DNA of 64,000 bases from Mycobacterium malmoense (GCF_019645855.1 NZ_CP080999.1:2976001-3040000), one strand, 5' to 3'. Counted from the first letter of the stretch, positions 41,415 through 49,770 are shown. Translations and numbers: made by a program. The notes: generated from the sequence alone by a model not told the origin.

Positions 41415-42263
41415 GTGAGCGCGCTGCCCGAACTGCACAACACCGTCGTCGTGGCGGCGTTCGAGGGCTGGAACGATGCCGGTGACGCGGCCAGCGATGC
41501 GCTCGAGCACCTCGAGACCATCTGGGAAGCCGATCCGATCGTGGAGATCGACGACGAGGCGTACTACGACTACCAGGTGAATCGGCCCGTCATCCGGCAG
41601 GTCGATGGGGTCACCCGCGAGCTGGTATGGCCGGCGATGCGGATATCACACTGCCGGCCGCCGGGCAGCGACCGCGACGTCGTGTTGATGCACGGGGTGG
41701 AGCCCAACATGCGCTGGCGCACCTTCTGCGCCGAGTTGGTCGCCATCGCCGACAAGCTCAACGTCGACACCGTCGTGATCCTCGGGGCCCTGCTGGCCGA
41801 CACGCCGCATACCCGGCCGGTGCCGGTCTCGGGCGCGGCCTACTCCCCCGAGTCGGCGAAGCGTTTCGGCCTCGAGGAAACCCGCTACGAGGGCCCGACG
41901 GGGATCGCCGGGGTGTTCCAGGACGCCTGCGTGGCCGCCGGGATCCCGGCGGTGACGTTCTGGGCGGCCGTGCCGCACTACGTGTCGAGCCCGCCGAACC
42001 CGAAGGCGACGGTGGCGCTGCTGCGCCGCGTCGAAGACGTGCTCGACGTCGAGGTCCCGCTGGGTGACCTGCCGACCCAGGCCGAGGAGTGGGAGCAGGC
42101 GATCACCGAGATGACCGCCGAAGACGAGGACCTGGCCGAATACGTGCAGTCGCTGGAGCAGCGCGGCGACGCCGAGGTCGACATGAACGAAGCCCTGGGC
42201 AAGATCGACGGCGACGCGCTGGCCGCGGAATTTGAACGTTATTTGCGCCGGCGGCGCAAATAA
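41415..42263 (+). CDS. PAC2 family protein (Rv2125-like)
   Basis: A 282-residue protein of the PAC2 family, named from eukaryotic/archaeal proteasome assembly chaperones; in actinobacteria its role is unproven. Conserved blocks are NTVVVAAFEGWNDAGDAASDALEHL, ISHCRPPGSDRDVVLMHGVEPNMRWRTF, and VVILGALLADTPHTRPVPVSG. The C-terminal acidic helix and basic end (FERYLRRRRK) are typical. Occurrence in a genome with a 20S proteasome makes an assembly or quality-control role conceivable. The chosen start follows the leaderless -10 element; a TTG 16 codons upstream is possible. Divergent from metH. Confidence 0.85.
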   Translation: MSALPELHNTVVVAAFEGWNDAGDAASDALEHLETIWEADPIVEIDDEAYYDYQVNRPVIRQVDGVTRELVWPAMRISHCRPPGSDRDVVLMHGVEPNMRWRTFCAELVAIADKLNVDTVVILGALLADTPHTRPVPVSGAAYSPESAKRFGLEETRYEGPTGIAGVFQDACVAAGIPAVTFWAAVPHYVSSPPNPKATVALLRRVEDVLDVEVPLGDLPTQAEEWEQAITEMTAEDEDLAEYVQSLEQRGDAEVDMNEALGKIDGDALAAEFERYLRRRRK

Positions 42264-42282
42264 CTTCTGCGGTGAACCTCAA

Positions 42283-43188
42283 CTAGTGGGGCTGGGGCGG
42301 AAAACCGCGGTTTTGCCGCGACAACTCGACGTTGGACGCGGACATCGACCGCCCGAGCGCGGCGACTTCGGCGTCCAGCCGGGGCAACAGCTCGGCGGTG
42401 GCCTTGCGCAGCGGAAGTTCGCCCACCGTCGTGGACAGCACCGGCTTGAGCCAGCGGAACAGGCCGACCCAGCGCGGGCAGTAGATGCGGTCCGCGCGGC
42501 GCTCGATACCCTTGACGAACGCGTCGGCGCACCGGTCGACGGTGGTGGTCTTGTTCAACGGCCAGGGAAACCTGGCGAGCAGTTCGCCGAACGCGGGCAG
42601 GTCGGTCTTGGTGTCGCGGACCAGGGCGGTGTCGATCCAGGACATGTGCGCGGAGCCGACGCTGACCCGAAGGTGGCCGACCTCCAATCGCAGCGCGTTG
42701 GCGAGGATCTCGACGCCGGCCTTCGACGCGTTGTACGCCGCCCAGCCCGGGGCCGCCGTGTAGGCCGCCAGCGACGAGACGATCAGCACATAACCGCGGC
42801 GGTCGATCACCGCCGGCAGCGTGGCGCGCACGGTGTGAAAGACGCCGAGCACGTTGACGTCCAACACCCGCTTGAACGCCTCGGGATCGACCTGCAGCAC
42901 CGACCCGTAGCTGGCGATGCCGGCGTTGGCGACGACGACGTCGATGCCGCCGAAGCGTTCGACGGCCCGGGCGGCCGCGGCCTGCATGGCGGGCAGGTCG
43001 CGCACGTCGGCGACCGCGGTCTGCACCCGGTCTTCGCCGAGTTCGGCGGCCAGCTCGGCCAGCTCGGCTTCGTCGAGGTCGGTCAGGACCAGGTTGGCGC
43101 CCTTGTTGCGCAGCCGACGGGCGACCTCGGCCCCGATGCCCCGTGCGCCGCCGGTGATGAACACGACTTTGCCCTGCAGCGACGTCAT
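42283..43188 (-). CDS. Short-chain dehydrogenase/reductase (Rv2129c-like)
   Basis: A 301-residue SDR with the TGGARGIG cofactor motif at residues 12-19, NAGIASYGS, catalytic Ser in IVSSLAAY and Tyr-x3-Lys in YNASKAG. Asp after beta-2 (LTDLDEAEL) points to NAD rather than NADP. The substrate is unknown. Its ATG overlaps the mshC stop by one base (TGATG), so it is translated with the mycothiol gene upstream, as Rv2129c follows Rv2130c. ATG 43188 is favoured over a longer frame that would run inside mshC. Confidence 0.88.
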   Translation of the reverse strand: MTSLQGKVVFITGGARGIGAEVARRLRNKGANLVLTDLDEAELAELAAELGEDRVQTAVADVRDLPAMQAAAARAVERFGGIDVVVANAGIASYGSVLQVDPEAFKRVLDVNVLGVFHTVRATLPAVIDRRGYVLIVSSLAAYTAAPGWAAYNASKAGVEILANALRLEVGHLRVSVGSAHMSWIDTALVRDTKTDLPAFGELLARFPWPLNKTTTVDRCADAFVKGIERRADRIYCPRWVGLFRWLKPVLSTTVGELPLRKATAELLPRLDAEVAALGRSMSASNVELSRQNRGFPPQPH

Positions 43189-44423
43189 CACAGATCCACC
43201 CCGAGTAGCGCATCGATCGCGGTCGCCACCCGCTTGGGCGCATCGGCGTCGTGGCCGCCGTACTCCAGCGCGTCGGCGACCCAACCATCAAGTGCAGCAA
43301 GGGATTTCGGAGTGTCGAGATCGTCGGCCAGATACCGGCGCACCCGGGCGATGACGTCGGCGACGTCCGGGCCGGCGGGCAGCGCGGTCGCCGTGCGCCA
43401 ACGCTGCAGCCGGGCGGTTGCCTCGTCGAGCACGTGCTGGTCCCAAAACCGGTCCGCGCGGTAGTGGCCGGCCAGCAGCCCCAACCGGATGGCCGTCGGC
43501 TCGACGCCCTGCGCGCGCAACGTCGACACCAGCACCAGGTTGCCGCGGCTCTTGGACATCTTGTGTCCGTCCCAGCCGATCATCCCGGCGTGCACGTAGT
43601 GCCGGGCGAAGCGGCGTTCGCCGCGGACGCATTCGGCGTGCGCGGCGGTGAATTCGTGATGCGGGAAGATCAGGTCGCTGCCCCCGCCCTGGATGTCCAG
43701 GCCGCTGCCGATGCGGCTGAGCGCGATCGCCGCGCACTCGACGTGCCATCCGGGCCGGCCGGCGCCGAACGGTGACGGCCAACTGGGCTCCCCCGGCCGC
43801 GCGGCCCGCCACAGCAGGGCGTCGAGCTCGTCGGTCTTGCCGGCGCGGCGCGGGTCACCGCCGCGCTCGGCGGACAGCCGCAGCATGGTGTCTCGGTCAT
43901 AGCCGGACTCGTAGCCGAACTGCGGCGTGGCGTCCGCCCGGTAGTAGACGTCCGGGTATTCGTCATCGAGGACGTACGCCGCGCCCGACGCCAGCATTTT
44001 CTCGACGAGCTCGATGACTTCGGGAATCGCCTCGGTCGCCCCGACGTATTCGCGTGGCGGCAGTATCCGCAGCGCCGCCATGTCCTGGCGGAAAAGGGCG
44101 ACCTCGCGCTCGCCGAGTTCTCGCCAGTCCACGCCGTCGCGTTCGGCGCGCTCCAACAGCGGATCGTCGACGTCGGTGACGTTCTGCACGTAGTGCACGT
44201 CGTGACCCAGGTCCAGCCATTGCCGATGGACCAGGTCGAACGCCAGATAGGTGGCCGCGTGGCCCAGATGGGTGGCGTCATAAGGCGTGATGCCGCAGAC
44301 GTACATGGTGGCTTTGGTTCCGGCCGCCACCGGGCGCACTTGCCGGTCGGAGGTGTCGTAGAGCCGTAGCTCTGGCCCGCGTCCCGGCAACACCGGAACC
44401 TGTGCGGGGGGCCACGCCTGCAT
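43188..44423 (-). CDS. mshC: Cysteine:glucosaminyl-inositol ligase MshC (mycothiol synthesis)
   Basis: The 411-residue enzyme joins cysteine, via cysteinyl-AMP, to GlcN-inositol in mycothiol synthesis. It is a cysteinyl-tRNA synthetase paralogue without the tRNA-binding domain: zinc Cys in YVCGITPYDATHLGHAATY (HxGH), WHVECAAIA, HHEFTAAHAE, and KMSKS in GHKMSKSRGN. The ATG at 44423 is chosen because homologues begin MQ-W and TAAAGT stands seven bases upstream (leaderless). The longer frame upstream would run through the hairpin repeat. Corresponds to Rv2130c. Confidence 0.95.
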   Translation of the reverse strand: MQAWPPAQVPVLPGRGPELRLYDTSDRQVRPVAAGTKATMYVCGITPYDATHLGHAATYLAFDLVHRQWLDLGHDVHYVQNVTDVDDPLLERAERDGVDWRELGEREVALFRQDMAALRILPPREYVGATEAIPEVIELVEKMLASGAAYVLDDEYPDVYYRADATPQFGYESGYDRDTMLRLSAERGGDPRRAGKTDELDALLWRAARPGEPSWPSPFGAGRPGWHVECAAIALSRIGSGLDIQGGGSDLIFPHHEFTAAHAECVRGERRFARHYVHAGMIGWDGHKMSKSRGNLVLVSTLRAQGVEPTAIRLGLLAGHYRADRFWDQHVLDEATARLQRWRTATALPAGPDVADVIARVRRYLADDLDTPKSLAALDGWVADALEYGGHDADAPKRVATAIDALLGVDL

Positions 44424-44430
44424 GCCCTCG

Positions 44431-44436
44431 ACTTTA
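44431..44436 (-). promoter_or_regulatory. -10 element TAAAGT, predicted leaderless start of mshC
   Basis: On the minus strand TAAAGT, then CGAGGGC, then the mshC ATG. As at dop, a hairpin repeat abuts this element on its upstream side. Confidence 0.5.
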
Positions 44437-44532
44437 GGCGCGCTGACGATGCGGCCCGCGCGGCGGGCCGAGGAGGAGGCGGGCAATCAGGCAGAGCGCG
44501 CTGACGATGCGGCCCGCGCGGCGGGCCGCGCC
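44433..44532. repeat. Dispersed hairpin repeat, copy B (two sub-units)
   Basis: Two units beginning GCGCGCTGACGATGCGG, each with GCGGCCCGC and GCGGGCC arms that can pair. The first unit is followed by GAGGAGGAG and a CAAT box, the second by GCGCC. The order and endings are the same as in copy A at 26360-26460, and both copies lie immediately upstream of a minus-strand gene. Confidence 0.75.
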
Positions 44533-44576
44533 TTGTCACATCGGCCCCATTGGCCTCCCCGGGAGGAGGGGCACCC

Positions 44577-44654
44577 GATGTGCCCACCTCAGCGCGACAA
44601 CCCGCACGGTAGGCCTGTCGCGCGGCGACGTTGTCGCGCTGAGGTGGACACATC
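44577..44654. repeat. 25-bp inverted repeat with 28-base loop
   Basis: Left arm 44577-44601 and right arm 44630-44654 are complementary at 24 of 25 positions (arms start GATGTGCCCACCTCAGCG). The loop contains a small GTCGC/GCGAC hairpin. It lies in the gene-free gap between mshC and cysQ. It may be the remnant of a small mobile element, a replication/termination hairpin or an RNA structure. No transposase frame is present. Confidence 0.75.
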
Positions 44655-44916
44655 GCATGTCCGCTGGTCCAGAGACTGGTGTGGCACCTGCGACCAATGC
44701 GACACAATTGACCAGCGGTGCGTCCGGTGCTAACCCAGGTGCTAGCGGTCTGGCCCGCAAGTTCGTCGGGGGTTGTGACCAGACGCCGCTGACGCCGAGT
44801 CTGCGCTGGTGGCATCGAGCCTGCGTCCACAGCTAGCGTTGAGGCCTCGGATGCCGCTACCACCGCAGTCTCGATGGCGCCAGCAAAAGTCTCGATGGCC
44901 CAGCGAACAGCTAGCC
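44655..44916. other. Gene-free stretch between mshC and cysQ
   Basis: The whole gap 44424-44916 (493 bases) holds the hairpin repeat and the long inverted repeat. In the rest I see no convincing gene in either strand. Two imperfect direct repeats occur near the right end (GTCTCGATGGC at about 44872 and 44890; CAGCTAGC at about 44832 and 44910). Short open frames here have no ribosome site, domain or codon pattern that supports them. Confidence 0.6.
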
Positions 44917-45699
44917 TCACGCCTCGCGGATGGCACCGAGCAGGACCGGCGCCACCTCGGCGCGACACATCAGGAAGTCGGGCAGGTAGGGGTCGGGCTG
45001 GTTGTAGCGCAACGGCGACCCGTCCAACCGCGACGCGTGCATGCCGGCGGCCATCACCACCCCGGCCGGCGCCGCCGAATCCCATTCCCACTGGCCACCG
45101 GCATGCACATAGGCGTCGACGTCGCCGTCGATGAGGGCCATCGCTTTGGCGCCGGCCGAGCCGATCGCCACGGGTTGGATGGACAGCGTCTGGCGCATGC
45201 GGTGCAGCACGGCGGGCGGGCGAGTGGCGCTGACGGCAATCCGGAAGGTGTGGGGAATGCCGACACGCGCGCGGGCGGCTGTCACCGTGTCGCTGCGGTA
45301 CACCATGTTCCCGCGGGCCGGCAATGCCACTGCGGCATCGGTGATTTCGCGCTGGCCGCCGGTGGGACGCTGCCACAACGCGATGTGAACCGCCCAGTCG
45401 TCGCGTCCGGCAGTGGAGAACTCGCGGGTGCCGTCCAACGGGTCGACGATCCACACCCGGTCGCGTCTCAGCCGGACCAGATCGTCGTGCGCCTCCTCGC
45501 TGAGCACCGCGTCGTCGGGCCGCTCGGCGTGCAACCGTCGCAAGATCAGCGCGTTTGCCAGGCTGTCACCCGCGTCGCCCAAAGCCCAGGGATGACCGAA
45601 ACCGACCTCCTCGCGCACTTTCAGCAGCAACTCCCCCGCCTCCGCGGCGAGATCGGCGGCCAGTGCGGCATCAGTCATCTCATGGGCGGCCGGGTTCAC
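44917..45699 (-). CDS. cysQ: 3'-phosphoadenosine-5'-phosphate / inositol phosphatase CysQ
   Basis: A 260-residue magnesium-dependent, lithium-sensitive type phosphatase of the inositol monophosphatase superfamily, corresponding to CysQ (Rv2131c). It hydrolyses PAP (and FBP/inositol phosphate in vitro), keeping sulfate assimilation free of inhibition. Motifs are LSEEAHDD, the metal-binding WIVDPLDGTREF and the C-terminal HAGGQWEWDSAAPAGV. The start is uncertain: GTG 45699 aligns best with the M. tuberculosis protein; ATG 45678 and GTG 45729 are alternatives. It lies 31 bases downstream of the SCO1664-family gene. Confidence 0.92.
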   Translation of the reverse strand: MNPAAHEMTDAALAADLAAEAGELLLKVREEVGFGHPWALGDAGDSLANALILRRLHAERPDDAVLSEEAHDDLVRLRRDRVWIVDPLDGTREFSTAGRDDWAVHIALWQRPTGGQREITDAAVALPARGNMVYRSDTVTAARARVGIPHTFRIAVSATRPPAVLHRMRQTLSIQPVAIGSAGAKAMALIDGDVDAYVHAGGQWEWDSAAPAGVVMAAGMHASRLDGSPLRYNQPDPYLPDFLMCRAEVAPVLLGAIREA

Positions 45700-45730
45700 C
45701 GGTTCAGTATCGCCGACGGCGAAGCTCACC

Positions 45731-46555
45731 CTAGAACGCCGGCCACGGAATGGGGCGGTGCCGGTTGGGCCCGGGCATGACCGGGTTGTCCAGCAGCGCG
45801 AGGGCGCGGCCGCGCAGCGCGGCGATTTCCGCACGGGTGATGTGCCCGGCCAGTTCATCGCCGAGCGAACCGCCAAGAGCCTCGGCGAGCCCGGCGACGG
45901 CCTCCAGGGTCTGGTAGTCGACCGGCTTGCCCGCCCAGCCCCACAGCACCGTGCGCAGCTTGTTCTCCACATGCAGGCACACCCCGTGGTCGACGCCGTA
46001 GATGTGGCCCTCGATGTCGCGCAGGACGTGGCCGCCCTTGCGGTCGGCGTTGTTGATCAGCACGTCGAACACCGCCATCCGCCACAAGCGGATGTCGTCG
46101 GCGTGCATCAGGACGACCTCGTCACCGGCGTAGTCGTAGGCCCGCAGCACCGGCAGATAACCCGCCTGCACGGTGTTGGCGGGAAACAGGTCCACCAACT
46201 CGGGCCCCGGCCGGGGATCGGAATCGGCGGTGTCGCCGGGCTGCCCCACCCACAGCTGCAGCATGCCCGGGCCCGCCGGCCCGTGACGAATCACCGTGTA
46301 GGGCACGATGTTCCACCCCAACCGCGCCGACACCAAGTAGGCGGCGAGTTCGCGGCCGGCCAGGGTTCCGTCGGGAAAATCCCACAGCGGCGCCTCACCG
46401 GAGACCGGCTTGTAGACGCAGTGCACGCTGCACTCGCCGAGCGTCGCCTCGCACAGGAAGGTGGCGTTGCTGGCCGAGCGGATGCGTCCGAGGACCGTCA
46501 GCTCGCCGTCCCGCAACACCTGGCGTTCGTGACGCTCGTTATTCCCGGGATTCAT
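45731..46555 (-). CDS. SCO1664 family protein (Rv2133c-like)
   Basis: A 274-residue protein of the actinobacterial SCO1664 family, distantly related to phosphatidylinositol 3/4-kinase-like and HipA-like folds. Kinase-like motifs can be seen in VYKPVSGE (nucleotide-binding Lys), FDVLINNADRKGGH (catalytic loop) and YGVDHGVCLH (Asp of the metal site). Substrate unknown. It overlaps the DUF3090 gene upstream by 17 bases and is followed by cysQ; DUF3090 and SCO1664 genes travel together in actinobacteria, so a shared function is likely. Corresponds to Rv2133c. Confidence 0.88.
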   Translation of the reverse strand: MNPGNNERHERQVLRDGELTVLGRIRSASNATFLCEATLGECSVHCVYKPVSGEAPLWDFPDGTLAGRELAAYLVSARLGWNIVPYTVIRHGPAGPGMLQLWVGQPGDTADSDPRPGPELVDLFPANTVQAGYLPVLRAYDYAGDEVVLMHADDIRLWRMAVFDVLINNADRKGGHVLRDIEGHIYGVDHGVCLHVENKLRTVLWGWAGKPVDYQTLEAVAGLAEALGGSLGDELAGHITRAEIAALRGRALALLDNPVMPGPNRHRPIPWPAF

Positions 46556-47126
46556 CGTCAGGCCCGAGTAGCGCGCTGCGCTTATAACCGTTGGCGCGCG
46601 CGCAGATGTGGCCCTCCGGGTCCAACGGTTCGTCGCACAGCGGGCACGGCGGACGCCCGGCCGAGATGACGCGATTGGAGCGAGTGGCGAACTGCCGCGC
46701 CGACTCCGGCGTCAAGAACACCCGCACCGCGTCGGGCCCCTCCTCGGTGTCGTCGAGCACCACCGAGGCGTCGAACTCGGCGTCGGTGACGGCCAACAAT
46801 TCGACCACCACGGTCTGGGCCTCCGAATCCCAGCCCAGGCCCATGGTCCCGACCCGGAACTCCGCGTCGACCGGCGTGATCAACGGACTCAGGTCGTCGA
46901 CCTCGGTGGGCTCCGGCGGAACCGGTGTGCCGAACCTGCGATTCACCTCGAGCAGCAGCGCACCGATGCGCTCGGCCAGCACCGCGACCTGTTGCTTCTC
47001 CAATACCACTGACACCACTCGGGAATCGCCCACCGCCTGGATGTAGAAGGTACGATTTCCGGGCTGGCCAACGGTGCCGGCCACGAAGCGGTCGGGCGTG
47101 CGGAAGACATGAATTGCGCGGGCCAT
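46539..47126 (-). CDS. DUF3090 family protein (Rv2134c-like)
   Basis: A 195-residue protein of the actinobacterial DUF3090 family, same length as Rv2134c. It starts MARAIHVFRTPDRFVAGTVGQPGNRTF and ends with a zinc-knuckle-like segment CPLCDEPLDPEGHIC, resembling the short zinc ribbon that ends many of these proteins. Function unknown. A very strong ribosome site (GGAGGTG) precedes ATG 47126. It is translationally coupled with the SCO1664-family gene (17-base overlap) and preceded by a histidine phosphatase, a trio conserved across actinobacteria. Confidence 0.88.
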   Translation of the reverse strand: MARAIHVFRTPDRFVAGTVGQPGNRTFYIQAVGDSRVVSVVLEKQQVAVLAERIGALLLEVNRRFGTPVPPEPTEVDDLSPLITPVDAEFRVGTMGLGWDSEAQTVVVELLAVTDAEFDASVVLDDTEEGPDAVRVFLTPESARQFATRSNRVISAGRPPCPLCDEPLDPEGHICARANGYKRSALLGPDDESRE

Positions 47127-47199
47127 GGCACCTCCAAAATACCGGCTGTTGCCGTCGCCGTGCGATTCGATTGCCGCGCCCCAGCCGGATGAAGCGGAA

Positions 47200-47907
47200 T
47201 TAATTCGTGGAGCCGCCGACCACCGCGTCGGTCGACGGCGCCCCGTCACGCTCCGGCTCGTTCTTGGGCGGGGGCCCGGCCCGCAATGCGGCGGCCAGCC
47301 GCGCACCGGTGTGGTTGACGTGCAACACGAACGGCCGCAGCGCGGTGTAGCGGATGACGCTCACCGATCCCGGGTCGGCCGTGACGCGCTGGAACCCGTC
47401 CAGGTGCATGCCGTAGGCGTCGGCGACGACGGCCTTGATGACGTCACCATGACTACAAGCCACCCACAGCGCGTCGCCGCCATGTTCTAAGCCCAGCCGC
47501 CGGTCGTGTTCGCGGACGGCGGCCACCGCGCGCGCCTGCACCTGCGCCAGACCCTCCCCGCCGGGGAACACGGCCGCGCTGGGATGGGCCTGGACCACCC
47601 GCCACAACGGCTCCTTCGCCAATTCGCCGATTTTGCGGCCCGTCCATTCCCCGTAGTCCACCTCGGCGAGCCGGTCGTCGATCAGCGGCTCGAGGCACAG
47701 CGCCTCGGCGAGCGGCTCGACGGTGCGCCGGCACCGCAGCAGCGGCGAACTGACCACCGCCCGAATCGACAGGTCGCCGATCCGATCGATCAGGCCGGCG
47801 GCTTGCTCGCGGCCCTTGTCGTCGAGGTCGACGCCCTCGGAGCGGCCGGCCAGAATGCCCGCGGTGTTCGACGTGGAGCGGCCGTGCCGTAACAGGATGA
47901 CGGTCAC
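47200..47907 (-). CDS. Histidine phosphatase superfamily protein (Rv2135c / MSMEG_4193-like)
   Basis: A 235-residue branch-1 histidine phosphatase (phosphoglycerate-mutase-like). The phosphoacceptor motif LLRHGRST is at residues 5-12, with the second conserved His in ACSHGDVIKA and the acidic residue in EVDYGEWTG. Rv2135c has been described as an acid phosphatase; the natural substrate is unclear. It leads the conserved trio with DUF3090 and SCO1664 genes, 73 bases upstream. In M. tuberculosis the next gene upstream is uppP; here a 125-base gap separates it from the Rv2137c-like gene. Confidence 0.88.
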   Translation of the reverse strand: MTVILLRHGRSTSNTAGILAGRSEGVDLDDKGREQAAGLIDRIGDLSIRAVVSSPLLRCRRTVEPLAEALCLEPLIDDRLAEVDYGEWTGRKIGELAKEPLWRVVQAHPSAAVFPGGEGLAQVQARAVAAVREHDRRLGLEHGGDALWVACSHGDVIKAVVADAYGMHLDGFQRVTADPGSVSVIRYTALRPFVLHVNHTGARLAAALRAGPPPKNEPERDGAPSTDAVVGGSTN

Positions 47908-48032
47908 GACGACGACCGTACCCGGTTGCGGGTGGCCCTACGGGGCGTGACTAGCCCAATGGTGGCGACCCGTCCCCCGCAAGCGGGCGGTCCCCCCAAC
48001 GCCCGGCTACGCCGCGCTTGCGATCGCCACTG
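47908..48032. other. Gap where uppP is expected from M. tuberculosis gene order
   Basis: The 125 bases between the histidine phosphatase and the Rv2137c-like gene contain no coding frame. A GC-rich hairpin (CCCCCGC-AA-GCGGG type) and TGGCGA/TCGCCA half-sites are visible. In M. tuberculosis the undecaprenyl-pyrophosphate phosphatase gene uppP (Rv2136c) lies here, by my recollection. No uppP fragment is recognisable. Confidence 0.55.
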
Positions 48033-48335
48033 CTAGCGGGAAACCGGTGCCGCGTGCGCGACCGAGTCGCGGACCGCGGCGGTCAGGCTGCGCTCGTCGG
48101 TGAGGTCGATGTCGACCAGGCTGCGGACCGCCCTGGCCACTACGTCCTCGGCCTGGGGAACGGGCCCGACCAGCCGCGGCCGGTAAACTTCGACGACGAG
48201 CGACCGGCGCTCAATGTGGAAGGAAAAACTGCGGCCATCACCGACTTGTCCGTACCCGCTGGCGAAGATTCCTGTCGATATGTCCTCGACAGCAAACTCT
48301 CCAGCCGCGATATGCCGGTCGGCGGTGACGGTCAT
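48033..48335 (-). CDS. Conserved hypothetical protein (Rv2137c-like)
   Basis: A 100-residue small protein starting MTVTADRHIAAGEFAVEDISTGIF, similar to Rv2137c. It has alternating strands (RSFSFHIERRSLVVEVYRPRLVG) and a C-terminal helix (DVVARAVRSLVDIDLTDERSL). No membrane segment or known motif; function unknown. ATG 48335 is preferred over a frame extension eight codons longer. It is divergent from lppL, 110 bases apart. Confidence 0.8.
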   Translation of the reverse strand: MTVTADRHIAAGEFAVEDISTGIFASGYGQVGDGRSFSFHIERRSLVVEVYRPRLVGPVPQAEDVVARAVRSLVDIDLTDERSLTAAVRDSVAHAAPVSR

Positions 48336-48445
48336 GACGCGACCATACCTCTGCAGCACGACCGGATGCAGGCAACATGACCATATTGGATGCGAAACCG
48401 TTCCCTAAAATGTGGCTTTCATGTTCGTTACGCGAGGGAAAATAA

Positions 48446-49510
48446 TTGCTGCGACGGCGTAGGGCAGACAAACTCACAGTTCGACGCCGTTTCGTTGGCC
48501 TGCTGCTTTTGCCGACGTTGATGGCCGGTTGTTCTTCGAACCCGCTCCAAACGGCACCGCCCACCATCGAACCGGCGCGGGCGGCCCAGTCGCCGCCGGT
48601 GTCGCAGAATCCGGCCGGCGCGGTGCGACCGCTGGCCGGCCGGGCCGCGGCGGCGGTCTTCGACGGCGGCACCCGCCAACTGGCCGTCCTGGTCCCCGGC
48701 CCCGATCCGGCGGCGCCCGCCAGCGTCGCCATGTTCGGGGACCCGCACGAAGCACCACGCGTCGTCATCCTGCCGGGACCGGCGACCGCGCTGACCGGCG
48801 ACGGCCGTGGCACGGCCTACCTGGCGGCCCGCGGCGGCTACTTCTCGGTCGACCTGTCCACCGGCCGCGCGGCACAAGTGACGGTCGCCGAGGCCCGGGA
48901 CGCCGAGTTCACCGCCATCGCGCGACGCGCCGACGGCAGGCTGGTGCTGGGCAGTGCCGACGGCGCCGTCTACACCCTTGCCCCCCAGGCACCCGGCGCC
49001 GGCACCGCGACCGTCACCAGCCGGAACAAGATCTTCGCGCGCGTTGATTCCCTTGCAACACAAGGAAATACAACGGTAGTCCTGGACCGGGGACAGACCT
49101 CGGTGACGACGATCGGCGCCGACGGCCGCGTCGAGCAGGCGCTGCGGGCCGGCGAGGGCGCGACCACCATGGTCGCCGATCCGCCGGGACTGGTCTTGGT
49201 CGCCGACACCCGCGGCGGCCAACTGCTGGTGTACGGAATCGACCCGCTGATCTTGCGTCAGGCCTACCCGGTGCGAGGGGCCCCGTACGGCCTGGCCGGC
49301 TCCCGCGCGTTGGCCTGGGTGTCCCAAACCGCGTCGAATATGGTCATTGGTTACGATCTGTCAACCGGAATCCCCGTCGAAAGGGTGCGATACCCAACCG
49401 TGCAGCAACCCGACTCGTTGGCCTTTGACGAAGCGTCGGACACCTTGTACGTGGTGTCGGGATCGGGTGCGGGCGTCCAGATCATCGAGCGCGCGGGGGG
49501 CACCCGTTGA
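48446..49510 (+). CDS. lppL: Lipoprotein LppL, beta-propeller type
   Basis: A 354-residue lipoprotein. The signal peptide ends in the lipobox LMAGC (acylated Cys29). The mature part is a repetitive WD/NHL-like beta-propeller (blocks such as GTAYLAARGGYFSVDLSTG, GRLVLGSADGAVYTL, LVLVADTRGGQLLVYG and DTLYVVSGSGAGVQ). It is located on the outer face of the membrane. The start is a TTG with GAGGG upstream. Its stop overlaps the start of the DUF5703 gene (TTGA), and pyrD follows, so lppL may be transcribed into pyrD. Corresponds to Rv2138. Confidence 0.9.
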   Translation: MLRRRRADKLTVRRRFVGLLLLPTLMAGCSSNPLQTAPPTIEPARAAQSPPVSQNPAGAVRPLAGRAAAAVFDGGTRQLAVLVPGPDPAAPASVAMFGDPHEAPRVVILPGPATALTGDGRGTAYLAARGGYFSVDLSTGRAAQVTVAEARDAEFTAIARRADGRLVLGSADGAVYTLAPQAPGAGTATVTSRNKIFARVDSLATQGNTTVVLDRGQTSVTTIGADGRVEQALRAGEGATTMVADPPGLVLVADTRGGQLLVYGIDPLILRQAYPVRGAPYGLAGSRALAWVSQTASNMVIGYDLSTGIPVERVRYPTVQQPDSLAFDEASDTLYVVSGSGAGVQIIERAGGTR

Positions 49511-49770
49511 ACGGCCGGCCGACGGCGCGGCGAAGCCGGCTGCCCGCGGGCTGGGACACCGAGATGTCCGACGAATACGAGTGGGTGCCGCTGCGACTGC
49601 CGCCGGAAGTGACTCGCCTCAGCGCGTCCACCCGGCTGTCCATCGAGGCCGAATACCGTGGCTGGGAACTGACGCGGGTGCGGCTCTATACCGACGGCAG
49701 TAGGCGGGTTTTGTTGCGGCGCAAGAAATCTCGTCTCGACGACCAGCGGCCCGACCAGCCCCAACTGTGA
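49507..49770 (+). CDS. DUF5703 family small protein
   Basis: An 87-residue protein with the DUF5703 core YEWVPLRLPPEVTRLSASTRLSIEAEYRGWELTRVRLY. Such genes commonly sit just before pyrD in actinobacteria; function unknown. A TTG start overlapping the lppL stop has a G-rich ribosome site; ATG 49564 (MSDEYEWVP) is a shorter alternative. The stop TGA overlaps the pyrD ATG (TGATG), so it is translationally coupled to pyrD. Confidence 0.8.
   Translation: MNGRPTARRSRLPAGWDTEMSDEYEWVPLRLPPEVTRLSASTRLSIEAEYRGWELTRVRLYTDGSRRVLLRRKKSRLDDQRPDQPQL

Noticed and set aside
44507..44836. Short open frames in the mshC-cysQ gap
   Set aside because: Translations run across the inverted repeat and are Arg/Ala-rich without ribosome sites; treated as non-coding.
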